Made by a program: the position numbers and the translations under genes | Source: Torulaspora globosa | Taxonomy: Eukaryota > Ascomycota > Saccharomycetes > Saccharomycetales > Saccharomycetaceae | Assembly (NCBI RefSeq): GCF_014133895.1 | Contig: NC_050727.1 | Coordinates: 992,001-1,056,000, forward strand | DNA: 64,000 bases | Direction: 5' to 3' | The notes under the pieces: generated by a model | Database searches by the model: none | What the model was told of the DNA's origin: nothing | The model's input: the letters and a program-made list of their open reading frames with translations, nothing else | Shown here: piece after piece, positions 18,113-28,019 of the stretch | Numbering within the stretch: position 1 is the stretch's first letter | Layout of the letters: each line of letters begins with the position of its first letter

Positions 18113-21100
18113 TCATCGGTGGCCCCAGCTGCTGCCGCCGCCGTATTCGGACCGGTTGCCCTGGTCTCCCCAGGTGGAGCGGCTGCCGCTGTCGTGTCCG
18201 CCCCAGGTGGAGCCGGGAGCCTGGGCGGTGTTGCCCCAGGAGGAAGCGCCGCCGGCGTTCTTGTTGCCACCCCAGGTGGAGGTGCCGCCGTAGGAGGAGC
18301 GGTCGCCGCGGCCGCCCCATGCAGATGACGCGCCGTTGGAGTCGTCGTTGGAGGCCCAGGTGGAGGCTCCGCCCCAGCTCGATTTGCTGCCCCAGGCACT
18401 GTTGCCGCCCCAGGTGGAGGTGGCGCCGGTTCCCTGGCCACCCCAGGCAGAGGCGCCGCCGGCCGGCTGGCCTCCCCAGGCGGAGGCTCCGCCCCATGTG
18501 GATGTGCTGCCCCAGTTGGAGGCGCTGCCTGCGGCAGCTTGAGAGTTGACGGCGGGCGTCTTGCCACCATCGAAGGAGCTCCAGCCGGGCGTCATGCCAC
18601 CAGCAAGAGGCTGGCCGGGCGCGTGTGGTGCTCCGACGTTGCCTCCCGTGGCCATGTGTCTTGGAGCACTAACGTAGCTCGGCCCGATCCTTGCCTGCGG
18701 TAGTTTACCACGGCGGTTGACCAGCTCATCGTACGTGACACCTTCGCCGCCCTCGCGGTTATAGTAGGTGAGCCTGTGCTTGTCGATGGTGATGTGCTTG
18801 TTCTTGGAGTGTAGCTCGACGGTAGCGTTCTCCCCGTTGACGTCCTTCACAATACCCAGCTGGCCCTTGTAGCCAGCTGAGCGAATCCTAACGGTCTTGC
18901 CCAGAGCCAGGTCGCGCCCCAGTCGAAGTTGGTTCTGTTGCGGCTGCTGTAGTCCTAACTTCGAAGGCGGACCCATCTTTGAGATAACATCCGGGTTGAT
19001 CTTATTCAGGTCCAGTTTGTTGTTCAGTAGGTTGTCCTTGGATGCAATGGCTTCGACATTCATCGGGTTGACGAGGAAAACACCAGCATTTTCCAAAATT
19101 TTCTTAGACATGACGAATATTTGCTGAGACTGAATGTAAAGCACTTGACCCTCTCTGCGAGCACCGACTTTCTCCACGACCGTATCGCCGATCTTTATTT
19201 CATTTCCATTGGCGTCGACTGCCGCTACGCGGGCACGAGCAGTGTTTATCTTGCTCAAGATAGACCCTTTGGTTATGGTCGACACTTTACCGGAGTCATC
19301 GATAACCTTGAAGATGTCGTGACCGGCCTGAATAATACAGGCAGCGTTCTTAGCACTCAACTCGACGATGTCGTGAAGCGCATACTGGCTTGACGTTGGC
19401 GTAGAATCGATAGATTTTGTTAGATTGTTGGCGGTTATGGTCACTTCTTCTCTCGTTTGATTCGACATAAACGTAACCTGGCCCTGCTTGACCGTAAGCA
19501 CTAGACCGGCATCCCCCTGGTGTTCACCGCTAACGACAGTTACGTGATCACCAGGTTCGAAAACTTTCCTCAAACTGGACATTAAAAATTCTAGAGGTTT
19601 GCTTGGAAATTCAGGAACCTTGACGGTGGCAACGTCCGTCGCGGTTTTCACAACGATACCTTTAGAGCCACGTTGTTCACCGTTTAGGACCTCAACACGA
19701 TCACCAGGCTGGAAAGTGACACGAGCGGCTTGTGCCTTCTTGATTGTTTGCGATATCGAGGTCAAATCAACTGCTCCCTCCTTGGAGCCAAAACGTGCTA
19801 GCTCTTCCACTGTTGGCTGTATATTCTTGGTTTCCACATGCTGTATTCTGAACGATTTGTATAGATAACCATCAACATAGTCATCATTTTTGTAAGTGAA
19901 ATGGTGATCGTCTCTTTTATACAGGTTAGCTTGATCTAACCGCAGCGCCATAGTCGGATTAAACAACTGTGGTGGAGGTCTATGGGCAAAAGTTGGCCTT
20001 CTAGCTTTACGTTGATTTGTAGCAGGATCGATATCATCAAATTTACCGTAGTCTAAACGTGGAACAATCTTCAGCATCACTTCCAGGTTATTCTCACTAA
20101 TTTGATCAACCACCGCCAAATCACCCTTATATATGCCCCTTTTGATCCGGACATAGCTGCCTTCTTCCAGAGCCACGTCATCCGATTTGCTTGGCTTCAG
20201 CAGCAAAGGCAATTCTTGGACCGGAATCAACAATTTCTGAGCGATGTAAATGTCGGGAACACCATTACAAAACTTTTCGATCACCGATTGCTTCGGTGCT
20301 TCGATATAAAGTCTCCCGGTGTAGTTGTCTCTCTGGAAAATAGATAAAATCTTCAACTTCTTACTCCCCATGGCCCTATCCAGATTAAACTTCTTTTTCA
20401 GTAGCTTTCGAACCAACTCTTTCTCCTTGCCGGGCCTACAACGCACACCCCAGATCGTGGCCGTATCCACACTTGGCAAGAGAAATCTCTGTGGGACGTA
20501 ACCATCCTGCGCAGCAGCACGGTACTGCTTCGAACTACTTCTACCATACCTTTCCCTCAGTTCTTTGGCCAGTCTTTGAGCGTCTTCCTCCGACGATTTA
20601 TTCAGATCCTGATCCAGCTGTCTATGCAGCCTGTCCTCTCTCTGAGCTTCAGCGCTCTCATCATCATCGCCTCTTGTAATGAAACCTTCTCGAATAAGTT
20701 CTGACTCCTCTTCGTCCTCCTCTTCGTCTTCATCGTCGCTAACTTCAGCTTCAATATCCAAAAACCTATTTCTCTCCTGCCGACGTTTCTTCGATGGTCC
20801 TCCTTCTTCCTCTTCCTCCTCCTCGTCCTCATCGTCATCTCCATCGCTGTCGTCCCTTTCTTCCTCTTCATTCCCACGTTCTTTCTCCTCTTTAGGCTCC
20901 TCTACCGTCCGTTCCTCACGAGGCCTCTTATGTGTCGCTTCAACTTTGGCTTCATCTTTCTCCCCATTCAGCGACGCAACAGCGTTCTCCGCTTCTGATT
21001 CCTTACTAGACCCCTCAGTAGCTTTCTCAACGCTGCCTGCGACTTGCTTGCCATCTTCCCCAGTGGTATCATTACTAGTTTTTTGTTCCTCTCCTGTCGT

Positions 21101-21172
21101 AACCACCGGCACTACTTCATCGGATTTTACCTCTTTGTCAGCAACCTTATCGTCTCCCTGACTTTCAGACAT
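18113..21172 (-). CDS. SPT5: transcription elongation factor Spt5
   Basis: A 1019-residue subunit of DSIF (Spt4-Spt5), which clamps RNA polymerase II and supports elongation and mRNA processing. Order: a very acidic N-terminus (about 1-210), an NGN domain near 225-330 (TIWGVRCRPGKE start), several KOW domains across about 340-850, and a C-terminal repeat region (about 880-1019) of roughly 13 short Ser/Thr-Trp-Gly units that Bur1 phosphorylates in S. cerevisiae. The ATG at 21172 (MSESQ) is the first in frame; the open frame runs 13 codons further without ATG. Position matches YML010W. The GC-rich repeat coding makes long meaningless frames on the other strand. Confidence 0.97.
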   Translation of the reverse strand: MSESQGDDKVADKEVKSDEVVPVVTTGEEQKTSNDTTGEDGKQVAGSVEKATEGSSKESEAENAVASLNGEKDEAKVEATHKRPREERTVEEPKEEKERGNEEEERDDSDGDDDEDEEEEEEEGGPSKKRRQERNRFLDIEAEVSDDEDEEEDEEESELIREGFITRGDDDESAEAQREDRLHRQLDQDLNKSSEEDAQRLAKELRERYGRSSSKQYRAAAQDGYVPQRFLLPSVDTATIWGVRCRPGKEKELVRKLLKKKFNLDRAMGSKKLKILSIFQRDNYTGRLYIEAPKQSVIEKFCNGVPDIYIAQKLLIPVQELPLLLKPSKSDDVALEEGSYVRIKRGIYKGDLAVVDQISENNLEVMLKIVPRLDYGKFDDIDPATNQRKARRPTFAHRPPPQLFNPTMALRLDQANLYKRDDHHFTYKNDDYVDGYLYKSFRIQHVETKNIQPTVEELARFGSKEGAVDLTSISQTIKKAQAARVTFQPGDRVEVLNGEQRGSKGIVVKTATDVATVKVPEFPSKPLEFLMSSLRKVFEPGDHVTVVSGEHQGDAGLVLTVKQGQVTFMSNQTREEVTITANNLTKSIDSTPTSSQYALHDIVELSAKNAACIIQAGHDIFKVIDDSGKVSTITKGSILSKINTARARVAAVDANGNEIKIGDTVVEKVGARREGQVLYIQSQQIFVMSKKILENAGVFLVNPMNVEAIASKDNLLNNKLDLNKINPDVISKMGPPSKLGLQQPQQNQLRLGRDLALGKTVRIRSAGYKGQLGIVKDVNGENATVELHSKNKHITIDKHRLTYYNREGGEGVTYDELVNRRGKLPQARIGPSYVSAPRHMATGGNVGAPHAPGQPLAGGMTPGWSSFDGGKTPAVNSQAAAGSASNWGSTSTWGGASAWGGQPAGGASAWGGQGTGATSTWGGNSAWGSKSSWGGASTWASNDDSNGASSAWGGRGDRSSYGGTSTWGGNKNAGGASSWGNTAQAPGSTWGGHDSGSRSTWGDQGNRSEYGGGSSWGHR
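18125..18560 (-). repeat. degenerate tandem repeat coding the Spt5 CTR
   Basis: About 13 degenerate copies of a roughly 18-36 base unit coding S/T-x-W-G-G/N/S-x. They are GC-rich and imperfect, so copy number may vary between strains. Confidence 0.75.
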
Positions 21173-21417
21173 CCTGACTGCCTGCAAACCGTCCTTCCTC
21201 TTCGTTGCCACCTACAATAACACCGGTTTCCTTCTTATAAACCTGTTAATCTCTTAAAGGTCTGGCAGGAAAACTTTTCTTAGCGGCTTCACTAGACAGG
21301 GTAACCCATTATTATAGAGTATATAAAGAGCCGATGAGCTCTATGAAGCGTTTCTAACGCTAAATGAAGGTCTAGATGGCTAATTGGGCCGCTAGATGGC
21401 GGTATTAGCTGCGTAGG

Positions 21418-21939
21418 ATGGAACTGAGCTATGAGAAAGTGGAAGCCTTCATGAAGGTGAAAGTTCCGCAGGAAATCGAAGATGAAATTCTCGCAACGTA
21501 TGCGGCGTTCAGTCTGGAGCATGACATGACACTGGATGAGCTGGAGAAGTACTTTGAGCAGCTGGAGCTGCCGCGAGAGCTCACCAAGATTATTCCCAGA
21601 AATGAACTGGTCATAGAGGGGACCAACGTTGTGGACTTTGCCAAACTGCTTACAAGTACGTATCATCTGTTGATCTTTATGAACAACGAGAAGACTATCT
21701 CGGAGATGTGGTCGTTGCTAGTAGAGGGCTGCGGCAGAGACCGGGACTTTCCCCAGGTGCAGCTGAAAAATCACGTCTTGAGTTTGAAGGATCTGCAGAA
21801 GATCAGGAACTACATTGGCGTCGAGCAGTCCAGCGGGATCGTCGAGATGATCAGTGTCGCCACGGATGGCAGAAGAGTGTATATGACATATTTGGACTTC
21901 GCCTATGTACTGGGTAAATTGGGATATTTAAGGTTTTAG
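21418..21939 (+). CDS. RAD33: nucleotide excision repair protein Rad33
   Basis: A 173-residue protein matching S. cerevisiae Rad33 (YML011C, 176), which binds Rad4 and stabilises the Rad4-Rad34/Rad23 damage-recognition complexes. The fold is centrin-like without canonical calcium loops. The conserved look lies in the N-terminal helical region (YEKVEAFMKVKVPQEIEDE) and in the C-terminus (YMTYLDFAYVLGKLGYL). The start is the first ATG at 21418. It is tail-to-tail with ERV25 with 16 bases between stops. The order SPT5-RAD33-ERV25 equals YML010-YML012. Confidence 0.88.
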   Translation: MELSYEKVEAFMKVKVPQEIEDEILATYAAFSLEHDMTLDELEKYFEQLELPRELTKIIPRNELVIEGTNVVDFAKLLTSTYHLLIFMNNEKTISEMWSLLVEGCGRDRDFPQVQLKNHVLSLKDLQKIRNYIGVEQSSGIVEMISVATDGRRVYMTYLDFAYVLGKLGYLRF

Positions 21940-21955
21940 CGGGGTTGCGGTAGCT

Positions 21956-22597
21956 TCAGATGATATGCTTAGCTTTGAAGTAGTTCTTCAGATAGTTTAC
22001 CTGCCATAAACCTAGTGCAATCAAGACGATGATCACCAGGATGGAAAAGTTTCTCACCCTCCTGTTAGTGGATTCGTTTGTATCTCTCAGTCTCTCCTCT
22101 CTGTTCTTCAGATAGGTCAGTTCATCGACGATCTCATCTGCCAGCTCTTCAATTCTGCGCAGCTCCACTTCGATCGGTTTCAACTTCTCGCTGGCGCTGA
22201 TCTTGTTCCAGTCACGGGCCTCTGAACCACTCTCGATGTCCAATTCGACAGATCTGCTCATCGATCTGCCAGAGTACGTAGCAACGTTTTCCAAACACAC
22301 ATCGAAAGAAGTAGTAGAAGGTGCTGTGAAGGCAACACGAGCGTTGCCAACCAGATCCCTCTTTCTACGGTACTCGTTGCCAATAGAGTCGCGTACGTAG
22401 AGGTTCAGAGTTTGGCCGTCGCCGGCAGAGCCATCAGTAGATATGTCTATGACAACCAGTTGGCCTTCATTCACGAAGTCACGAACACAGAATGGTTCGG
22501 GTTTCGTCGAAGCTGGGATATCAAAGCGTAGTGCGGTGACCACGCTCGCTAGCAAGGCAGAAAAGGCTAGGAAAAATCTCCAGAGTGGAACTTGCAT
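21956..22597 (-). CDS. ERV25: p24-family COPII cargo receptor Erv25
   Basis: A 213-residue type I membrane protein of ER-Golgi vesicles, working with Emp24. A signal peptide (about 1-22) precedes a GOLD domain with two cysteines (FCVRDF and FDVCLENV) that form its disulfide. A coiled coil (about 140-180), one transmembrane helix (about 183-203) and the cytoplasmic tail ending [10 protein letters not shown] follow. This architecture and tail match S. cerevisiae Erv25 (YML012W). The ATG at 22597 opens directly into the signal peptide. Confidence 0.96.
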   Translation of the reverse strand: MQVPLWRFFLAFSALLASVVTALRFDIPASTKPEPFCVRDFVNEGQLVVIDISTDGSAGDGQTLNLYVRDSIGNEYRRKRDLVGNARVAFTAPSTTSFDVCLENVATYSGRSMSRSVELDIESGSEARDWNKISASEKLKPIEVELRRIEELADEIVDELTYLKNREERLRDTNESTNRRVRNFSILVIIVLIALGLWQVNYLKNYFKAKHII

Positions 22598-22787
22598 CTC
22601 AATAACAGCTTAATGGAACGGATCCGGCTCTAAAGCTCGATTAATGGCCCTTTTCCTGTTGCAATCGATAGTGTTGATTTTTCTAAGAGTCGTCTTTCTA
22701 TTTGATGCGTGTCACTTTGAAAAATGCTAAGCAAGTTCTTAGTAGGACTAAACTAAATATTTACACGAATTTAAGTGTCCTGGTCTT

Positions 22788-25757
22788 TCACAGCTGTTCG
22801 ACTTGCCAACCAGCCTCCGTAGTCTTGCCGTCAATGATAGGGCCGACCACTGCATTGGCAGGGTGCTTGTTGAGTAGATACTTTTCAGTGACGTTCTGGA
22901 CATCGGATAGAGAAGTATCCAGCAATTGTTCTCTCCTTGCTTGCCTCATCGCATCAGTGACATTAGAGTAGAAGTTGGTTATGCCTTCGCTTTTCCTGCT
23001 TATAGGAGCATCAACTTGCTGGAAAATGGTCATCTTAGCTTCGTCGAGGTCGGCTTTGGTCCATCTCGCATTGTTCAACACATAGGACGCGCTCTTGCTG
23101 AACGTCTCGAGAGACTGTAGTGGATGTGGGTCCCTGTAGGAATAAAAGCTAAAGAGGCCATCCAAGGCACTGTATGTGGCTCCGCCGCCATATGCGCCGC
23201 CCTTCTCTCTCACTTCGCGGTGCAGGTGCTTGAAGGTAAGCAAGCTCGCGAGCACTTGCAGGTGAGCCCCGTCGACGTGTGTGTAGGAAGCACCTGGTAG
23301 AACGCTGGCCGCGTAATGAACCTGAAAGGGGAAATCAATCAGGGTGTTGCTTATGCCCGCGCGCATGGGCAATAGTGGATATTGAGCTGCTTCCAGACCT
23401 CCGTGGGTGGCACCCCGTGGAAGTGTCTCAACGAACTTGGAAATTTGGGTTTGAACTTGTTCAGCAGAAGGATGTGAGTCAGTGGTCACGAAAAATTCGA
23501 GATTTTCTGATCTTATGACATGCTCTTTCAGTTCAATCAGTTTATCGACTAGGTTGGTCTGGAAAGCTTGTTCGTCGTCCAGCGTGTTACTCAGTCTGGT
23601 TATCAGCTGTAGCTGTTCGATACCATTCAGGCTTTCACCTATAGCTTTAGTGGCGCTGTAATGAGCTCCTGCATATCCTCGCGCGAAGCTATGCCCTGAT
23701 TCTGCGACGGCAGAGGTGTTTGAAGAGGCCAAAGACCTGACCAATATTTTCAGTTTATCACTGTGCTTGCGGAAATCGGTATCAACTAAAAGCTTTTTCC
23801 ATATGTCGAAAATATGGTCAGTCTTTGAGTTCAAAGACCATCCGTCAAATTTAAAGTAAAGATGTGGCCTCAAAGTGACCGGGTCAGTGGTCACATCGAT
23901 GTGTGTTGAGATTCCGCCTGTGTGCAACTTCATAGCATCTTCTATTTCGCTATAGTCTTCGGTGGATGTACCTAAACTGGTCAGGGAATCGGCAAACAAT
24001 GTTAGATATGGGTAAAGCTCCGCTGGGATGGAGTCATTCAATTTCCTTTTCGCACGAATGTATGTGATTCCGTTTGTATCGGTTATACGGCTCGTTATGA
24101 CGGGGCTCAGCTTATCAACTGGGAAAGAATCTCCATTACGGGATATATCGCTAATTTTTAGGCTTGGCAGACAGGTTAGGTCCTCTTTCAAGTTCTGTTT
24201 CTCTTGAAGCAATAGTCCACGTCTATAAATCACCTCTTTATCATTTTCGTCTAAGTGGCTCAGTTTTGCTTGTAAACGTTTCTTCTCCTCTTCCTCTAAA
24301 TTCTTTGAAAAGTCCTCGGAACCTTGCATCGAGTATTTGAAACATGGTTTATCAATAACGTACTTGTTAATCAAATCATAGAATAATCTATCACCTTTCG
24401 TTTCGTAGTCCTCACGAAGCCTTTGCAATGTTTCATCGAACTGTAATCCTTCGAATGGATCCACTTCGTTCGTCCAACCAGGCAACAAAGAGTAAAGTAA
24501 TTGCAGGCCAAAATTAGACTTATGATCTTTCTTACCCAGTTCCAGTTGTTGGAGTATGGCTTCTACCTTCTGGCGATCAAATGGCTTCTTTAAAACGTCC
24601 GTAAATATTTCATCAACCGTCCGTCTAAACTTGGAAACGTCAGATGCTCCCTGCACACCAATGGTTAAGAAGTTGACGGACGTGTTTGACTCAACTCCAG
24701 AGTTGACGGAGAAATCAAGCCCAATGCCTGATTCGATCAATCTTTGGTAAACGACAGAAGAATGGCCATCCATCAAAAGGCTTCCGAGGACCTTAAGCAA
24801 AAAAGTCTCATATGTGTCTCGTGGAGAGCCGCATATCCAAGTCATTGAAGTTTTTAACTGTCTGTCGGGCGGCAACATGGGATCTACCTGTCCGTGGAAA
24901 TTCGCCTCGACATCCTTTCCAAGCTCGATCGGCAAGAGCGGCCGTTTGCTGCTTTTCCGCTTACCGTAGCCGATAAACTGCTCATTTAAGCGTTTCAGAG
25001 TGCTGTCCAAGGGTATATTTCCGTACGTGAAGGTTTTAGAATTCGATGGATGATAATTCCGCTGATGGAAATCAACCAGTTCGTGGTACTGCAGGTCGGT
25101 TATCTTCTTTGGATCGCCACCTGAGTTGTTCAGCGATGGGTAGATGGAATCTTGGAACTTGATCCAAAAATAATAGTTAGCATTCGATACTTGACCTTTC
25201 ATCTCGTTATACACCACGCCCTTGAACACAATATCACTCTCGGGATCCTCCACTTGGCTATGTTCTAATCTCCAGCCTTCCTGGTAAAAATCTTCCGGTT
25301 TCAATAACGGATTCAACGTCGCATCCAGATAGACACTCATGAGGTTCTCAAAATCCGCCTTGTTTGTCGTCGAGAAAGGGTAAAACGTATAATCTGGGCC
25401 CGTCATTGCATTCATAAAGTTTGCCAGCGATCTATTGAGCATCTTAAAGAATGGATCGCGCACCGGATACTTGTATGACCCACATAACGTCGTATGCTCC
25501 AAGATGTGCGGCACTCCCGTGCAATCCGGCGGATTAGTCTTAAACCCTATGCTGAATACATTGTTGCTATCCTCTCGGTCAATGTGGAGGTGCTCTGAGC
25601 CCGTCTGGCTATGTACCAGATGAACGGCGCTCAATTTGAACTCAGGCACTGGCATCACTCGCTGCACCTCATAGCCGTGGATCGTAGCTCCGACCGGGTA
25701 CCGTCTCAGCACCTGTCTCTGGGAGTACGTGGAAGCAAACCTCTGGAACCGCAGCAT
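22788..25757 (-). CDS. CYM1: mitochondrial presequence protease Cym1 (PreP)
   Basis: A 989-residue M16C metalloprotease that degrades cleaved presequences and other peptides in mitochondria. The inverted zinc motif HILEH (HxxEH) is at residues 84-88, and the distal glutamate is in the YNEMKGQ block near 180. A short Arg/Ser-rich N-terminus without acids (MLRFQRFASTYSQRQ) is a good matrix/intermembrane presequence. Length equals S. cerevisiae Cym1 (989). Position matches YDR430C. It is divergent from NPL3. Confidence 0.97.
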   Translation of the reverse strand: MLRFQRFASTYSQRQVLRRYPVGATIHGYEVQRVMPVPEFKLSAVHLVHSQTGSEHLHIDREDSNNVFSIGFKTNPPDCTGVPHILEHTTLCGSYKYPVRDPFFKMLNRSLANFMNAMTGPDYTFYPFSTTNKADFENLMSVYLDATLNPLLKPEDFYQEGWRLEHSQVEDPESDIVFKGVVYNEMKGQVSNANYYFWIKFQDSIYPSLNNSGGDPKKITDLQYHELVDFHQRNYHPSNSKTFTYGNIPLDSTLKRLNEQFIGYGKRKSSKRPLLPIELGKDVEANFHGQVDPMLPPDRQLKTSMTWICGSPRDTYETFLLKVLGSLLMDGHSSVVYQRLIESGIGLDFSVNSGVESNTSVNFLTIGVQGASDVSKFRRTVDEIFTDVLKKPFDRQKVEAILQQLELGKKDHKSNFGLQLLYSLLPGWTNEVDPFEGLQFDETLQRLREDYETKGDRLFYDLINKYVIDKPCFKYSMQGSEDFSKNLEEEEKKRLQAKLSHLDENDKEVIYRRGLLLQEKQNLKEDLTCLPSLKISDISRNGDSFPVDKLSPVITSRITDTNGITYIRAKRKLNDSIPAELYPYLTLFADSLTSLGTSTEDYSEIEDAMKLHTGGISTHIDVTTDPVTLRPHLYFKFDGWSLNSKTDHIFDIWKKLLVDTDFRKHSDKLKILVRSLASSNTSAVAESGHSFARGYAGAHYSATKAIGESLNGIEQLQLITRLSNTLDDEQAFQTNLVDKLIELKEHVIRSENLEFFVTTDSHPSAEQVQTQISKFVETLPRGATHGGLEAAQYPLLPMRAGISNTLIDFPFQVHYAASVLPGASYTHVDGAHLQVLASLLTFKHLHREVREKGGAYGGGATYSALDGLFSFYSYRDPHPLQSLETFSKSASYVLNNARWTKADLDEAKMTIFQQVDAPISRKSEGITNFYSNVTDAMRQARREQLLDTSLSDVQNVTEKYLLNKHPANAVVGPIIDGKTTEAGWQVEQL

Positions 25758-26155
25758 GGCACCCTACGACTCTTCTTCTTGCCTCTGCTCTCTTCTGTAG
25801 ATGTGTTCTAGTCAACTCCACCTATATGGCGACTTATTAATGGAATTAATATGTGGTGTACGGGTGCAAAACAACTTTAACTCTTCTTCCAGACTCTCAG
25901 CTCGAGGGAAAGAAACTCATCTAACGGCCAAGCGACCTAGAGAATAGTAGCTATGCAATTGACGGTTCTGGACGCCATATCCTGATGCTTCAGCCAGCAG
26001 ATTTAAGTACTTGGAGATCTTAGCGAGAAAGTCACTGGACACGAAAAGATAGTGCAATTTTTCAATGGTGGCAAAAGAAGACCATTGCAGACAGTTCAAC
26101 AACACTTCAGTCTTCCCAGGGAGCAAGATTGAGAGGTTCATTCGGGTATTTCGAG
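25758..26155. other. divergent CYM1/NPL3 promoter region
   Basis: 398 bases between divergent ATGs. The NPL3 frame is open for 9 codons upstream of its ATG without another ATG. I see no gene or repeat. Confidence 0.5.
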
Positions 26156-27298
26156 ATGTCTGAATCACACGAACAACAACCACCAATGGAGGAATATACA
26201 GAGGAAGCTGCTCCACCGGCAGAGCCTCCCGTAGTGGAGCAAGAGCCACCTGCGGAAGAGTTGCAAGAACCTCCCCATCCAGAAGAACATGGCGAGGTAC
26301 CTCCACAGGAAAGAGAGGAGTTGCCACATGAGAGACACCCCATGGATCACGGAATGATGGAAGAACACCACCACTACCCAGGTCCTCAACCGTATTACCC
26401 ACCACCACCTCAGTTGGAGGGCGAGCTATCTACGACTAGGCTATTTGTGAGGCCTTTTCCATTCGATGTGCAAGAATCTGAGTTGAACGAAATTTTCACT
26501 CCATTTGGAAACATGAAGGAGGTGAAAATTTTGAACGGTTTTGCGTTTGTCGAGTTCGAAGAAGCTGAGTCTGCTGCAAGGGCCATCGAAGAGGTTAACG
26601 GGAAGACGTTCGCGAACCAGCCTTTGGAGGTTATGTTCTCGAAAATACCACCAAAAAGATACCGTATTGTACTCAGAAACTTGCCCGAGGGCTGCTCGTG
26701 GCAGGAATTGAAGGACTTGGCGCGTGAAAACAACTTGGAGACTACCTTCTCTAGTGTTAACACGAGGGATTTTGACGGCACCGGTGCGCTTGAGTTCCCA
26801 ACCGAGGAAGTCATGAACGATGCGTTGGAAAAGTTGAACAACATTGAGTTCAGAGGATCTGTGATCAGCGTCGAGAGAGACGATAATCCTCCTCCTATCA
26901 GAAGATCTAACAGAGGTGGTTTCCGAGGCCGTGGCGGTTTCCGAGGCGGCTTTGGCGGCGGTTTCCGAGGCGGATACGGCGGGCCAAGAGGCGGATACGG
27001 TGGTCCAAGAGGCGGCTTCGGCGGGCCAAGAGGCGGTTTTGGTGCCCCAAGAGGCGGCTTCAACGCTCCAAGAGGCGGCTACGGCGCGCCAAGAGGCGAT
27101 TACGGTGCTCCTCGTGGCGGCTACGGTGCTCCTCGTGGCGGTTATGGTCCTCCACGCGGTGGTTACGGTGCTCCCCGTGGTGGTTACGGTGCTCCCCGTG
27201 GTGGCTATGGCGCTCCTCGTGGTGATTACGGCGCACCAAGGGACTCCTACAGAACCAGAGATGCTCCTCCACGTGAGAGATCACCAACCAGACAGTGA
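26156..27298 (+). CDS. NPL3: SR-like mRNA export and processing protein Npl3
   Basis: A 380-residue shuttling RNA-binding protein (S. cerevisiae 414). The N-terminus is Pro/Glu-rich, followed by RRM1 at about residues 93-165 ([19 protein letters not shown]), RRM2 at about 171-245 ([19 protein letters not shown], the SWQELKD signature) and an RGG domain from about 255 to 365. The RGG domain is a methylation target of Hmt1 in S. cerevisiae. The C-terminus ends with an SR-like RERSPTRQ, matching the Sky1 phosphorylation/Mtr10 binding region. Start: the ATG at 26156 (MSESHEQ). Position matches YDR432W. Confidence 0.96.
   Translation: MSESHEQQPPMEEYTEEAAPPAEPPVVEQEPPAEELQEPPHPEEHGEVPPQEREELPHERHPMDHGMMEEHHHYPGPQPYYPPPPQLEGELSTTRLFVRPFPFDVQESELNEIFTPFGNMKEVKILNGFAFVEFEEAESAARAIEEVNGKTFANQPLEVMFSKIPPKRYRIVLRNLPEGCSWQELKDLARENNLETTFSSVNTRDFDGTGALEFPTEEVMNDALEKLNNIEFRGSVISVERDDNPPPIRRSNRGGFRGRGGFRGGFGGGFRGGYGGPRGGYGGPRGGFGGPRGGFGAPRGGFNAPRGGYGAPRGDYGAPRGGYGAPRGGYGPPRGGYGAPRGGYGAPRGGYGAPRGDYGAPRDSYRTRDAPPRERSPTRQ
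26967..27246 (+). repeat. 21-bp tandem repeats coding the Npl3 RGG domain
   Basis: About 12-13 degenerate copies of a 21-base unit coding G-G-Y/F-G-A/G-P-R. Near-identical neighbours (for example around 27115-27215) suggest recent unit duplication, so copy number may vary. Confidence 0.75.
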
Positions 27299-28019
27299 AT
27301 AAAAACATGCTATTCATCGCTATTACTGGCGAACAAGAGGGTCATTTGTGTGGATTCCGTTGTAGTTATATGCAATCTCCATTTTTTCGGGCCCCTTTTG
27401 TTTGAGGTAAATCCATCCAAACCGATGAATGAATTCATATCGAAAAAGATGAAGAAAAATCAATATTTTGTAGTGGATCTTATTTTTACTTATTTCCCAT
27501 CCTAGTGTGATGTTATCAAGCCCCTTCTCCAGTTTTAAATAAATCTCCCAGGCAAGGCGAAACACAACGACCCCATGTGGTGCGACAACTGAAAGTGATT
27601 CTAAAGTCCTGGATAATGATATTCCGTATTGCATAGGCGCATCTTATCCTGCCTTCGGGCGGCAATCACCGCGTGATGTCACTGGCACTCGGCTGTGAGA
27701 GTTAGCGTTTATTCGTGGATACTACTGAATCTGGCGTCATCCTTTATTCTTGCAATGATAGACCTTACCATTACTGCATTTAGATCGCCATTTCTGTTAC
27801 TAATTTGGCGGTTAAATTAACCTACTTTTCATTTCATGACCTCCGAAGTATGATTGTAATTTTACTAGCATTAAGATAATATCCTATGTATGATAGTGTC
27901 ATCTATCTCAACGAACTAAAAGTGGTATCCTTCTATTTTAGAGCCTATTTAACACTCTATTTCTATACATCCATGCATACTGTGAACGATTTCGGAGCTG
28001 TATATTTCCGAATTATTCA
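27299..28019. other. long intergenic region between convergent NPL3 and UBX2
   Basis: 721 bases between two convergent stops, much longer than the 14-140 base gaps at other convergent pairs here. A 103-codon minus-strand frame with an ATG (27634-27323) has no recognisable domain and is probably chance. A small GC hairpin with a C(TTCG)G tetraloop lies at 27651-27660. NPL3 autoregulates through 3'-end choice in S. cerevisiae, so a long 3' UTR is one explanation. Confidence 0.5.

Noticed and set aside
18067..18570. Arg/Pro/Ala-rich frames on both strands (up to 183 codons)
   Set aside because: They are by-products of the GC-rich SPT5 C-terminal repeats.
20679..21161. 160-codon Ser-rich plus-strand frame
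   Set aside because: Antisense of the acidic N-terminus of SPT5 (GAA/GAT-rich codons read as TTC/ATC/TCC).
27323..27634. 103-codon minus-strand frame with ATG downstream of NPL3
   Set aside because: No domain or recognisable similarity; it lies in a 3' UTR-like gap, so I list it only as a note.
27672..27730. Possible C/D-box snoRNA (GTGATGT ... CTGA)
   Set aside because: Box C lacks its last A, and no terminal stem or C'/D' pair is evident.
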